Part shown: in pieces, positions 15,209 through 15,422 of the stretch
Position numbering within the stretch: the stretch's first letter is position 1
Layout: the number at the start of each line of letters is the position of its first letter
Assembly (NCBI GenBank): GCA_002336475.1
Contig: DDCX01000129.1
Coordinates: forward strand, 1 to 15,422
DNA: 15,422 nt
Direction of reading: 5' to 3'
Origin: Flavobacteriales bacterium UBA1995
GTDB lineage: Bacteria > Bacteroidota > Bacteroidia > Flavobacteriales_D > Sanyastnellaceae
Notes under the pieces: model-generated
Seen by the model: only the letters and a program-made list of their open reading frames with translations
Database searches by the model: none
Told to the model about the DNA's origin: nothing
Translations under genes and position numbers: made by a program

Positions 15209-15422
15209 CTATAATGAGGGCGATTCACGGCGCAGCTGTTTTGCGATTTCACTGCCGATGTCGGTCGGATTCGAGCCCGTATGGTTGAACACGACCACTG
15301 CGTCTTTACCGTCCAATGAGCGCCACCACCAGGTCCTGGCTCCCAACCATGCTCCGGAATGGGCGGCATGATCGGTGTCAGGCAAGGACCACCCAAACCC
15401 GTAATTCGTGGCGCTTCCGTCC
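15209..15422 (-). CDS. Serine hydrolase, beta-lactamase/class C family, C-terminal fragment (5' part outside window)
   Basis: On the minus strand, frame 2 from the right edge is open for 70 residues to a TAG at 15209-15211. The translation begins 'DGSATNYGFGWSLPDTDHAA' and continues with 'HSGAWLGARTWWWRSLDG' and 'VVVFNHTGSN'. 'YGFGW' followed about ten residues later by H-S-G is the C-terminal signature of the PF00144 family, which includes class C beta-lactamases, DD-peptidases and EstB-like esterases. HSG is the third active-site motif, in place of K-T-G. The SxxK and YxN motifs must lie beyond the window, so the substrate cannot be read. No start codon is available inside the window, which explains why the fragment is easy to overlook. 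No clear terminator is visible in the 54-bp gap to the SIMPL gene. Confidence 0.8.
   Translation of the reverse strand, partial: DGSATNYGFGWSLPDTDHAAHSGAWLGARTWWWRSLDGKDAVVVFNHTGSNPTDIGSEIAKQLRRESPSL

Noticed and set aside
15139..15396. An 85-codon minus-strand open frame at the right edge
   Set aside because: It is in a different frame from the serine-hydrolase fragment that shows YGFGW and HSG; its translation is Pro/Cys/Arg-rich without motif and runs into the SIMPL gene's end.

Overview
The window looks like chromosomal DNA of a free-living, probably aquatic Bacteroidota, most likely Flavobacteriales in the broad sense. The evidence is a TonB-dependent receptor paired with a DUF4249 lipoprotein, type IX secretion (T9SS) C-terminal sorting domains, a DUF2490 outer-membrane protein, Cys-rich 'GCTDP-A-NY' repeats, and start codons that mostly lack Shine-Dalgarno sequences. 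Base composition seems high for the phylum (about half or more G+C by eye), so I do not name a genus. I see no RNA gene, insertion sequence, CRISPR array or integrase. Coding density is very high: the largest non-coding gap is 150 bp, so no stretch over 300 bp lacks a gene.

Layout. (1) Bases 1-5737, + strand: the end of a TonB-dependent receptor, an overlapping DUF4249 lipoprotein, a large secreted metalloprotease with HEKAH motif and C-terminal dockerin-like repeats, and a secreted beta-propeller protein. This reads as one outer-surface module. (2) Bases 5739-7967, - strand: a compact operon, in transcription order VTC-type polyphosphate polymerase, DUF4956 membrane protein, DUF2490 outer-membrane barrel. 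(3) Bases 8029-13796, - strand: a four-gene run of Kelch protein with a T9SS domain, multidomain PHB-depolymerase-like esterase with a T9SS tail, and two bacterial-PH membrane proteins (YdbS/YdbT type). The last three are chained by 4-bp ATGA overlaps. (4) Bases 13874-14242, - strand: a small lipoprotein gene with its own terminator. (5) Bases 14393-15154, + strand: a membrane-anchored SIMPL-domain protein, followed by the 3' end of a serine hydrolase (beta-lactamase family) on the - strand at the right edge.

The common theme is the cell envelope: nearly every product is exported, lipid-anchored or membrane-embedded. The most unusual item is the 958-residue metalloprotease. Its N-terminal half looks like a tandem pair of anthrax-lethal-factor-like domains, with the first copy lacking the zinc motif. 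It ends in paired EF-hand/dockerin-like loops rather than a T9SS domain. The second is the physical coupling of a secreted esterase to two bPH membrane proteins. These are readings by eye of sequence motifs; no database search was run.
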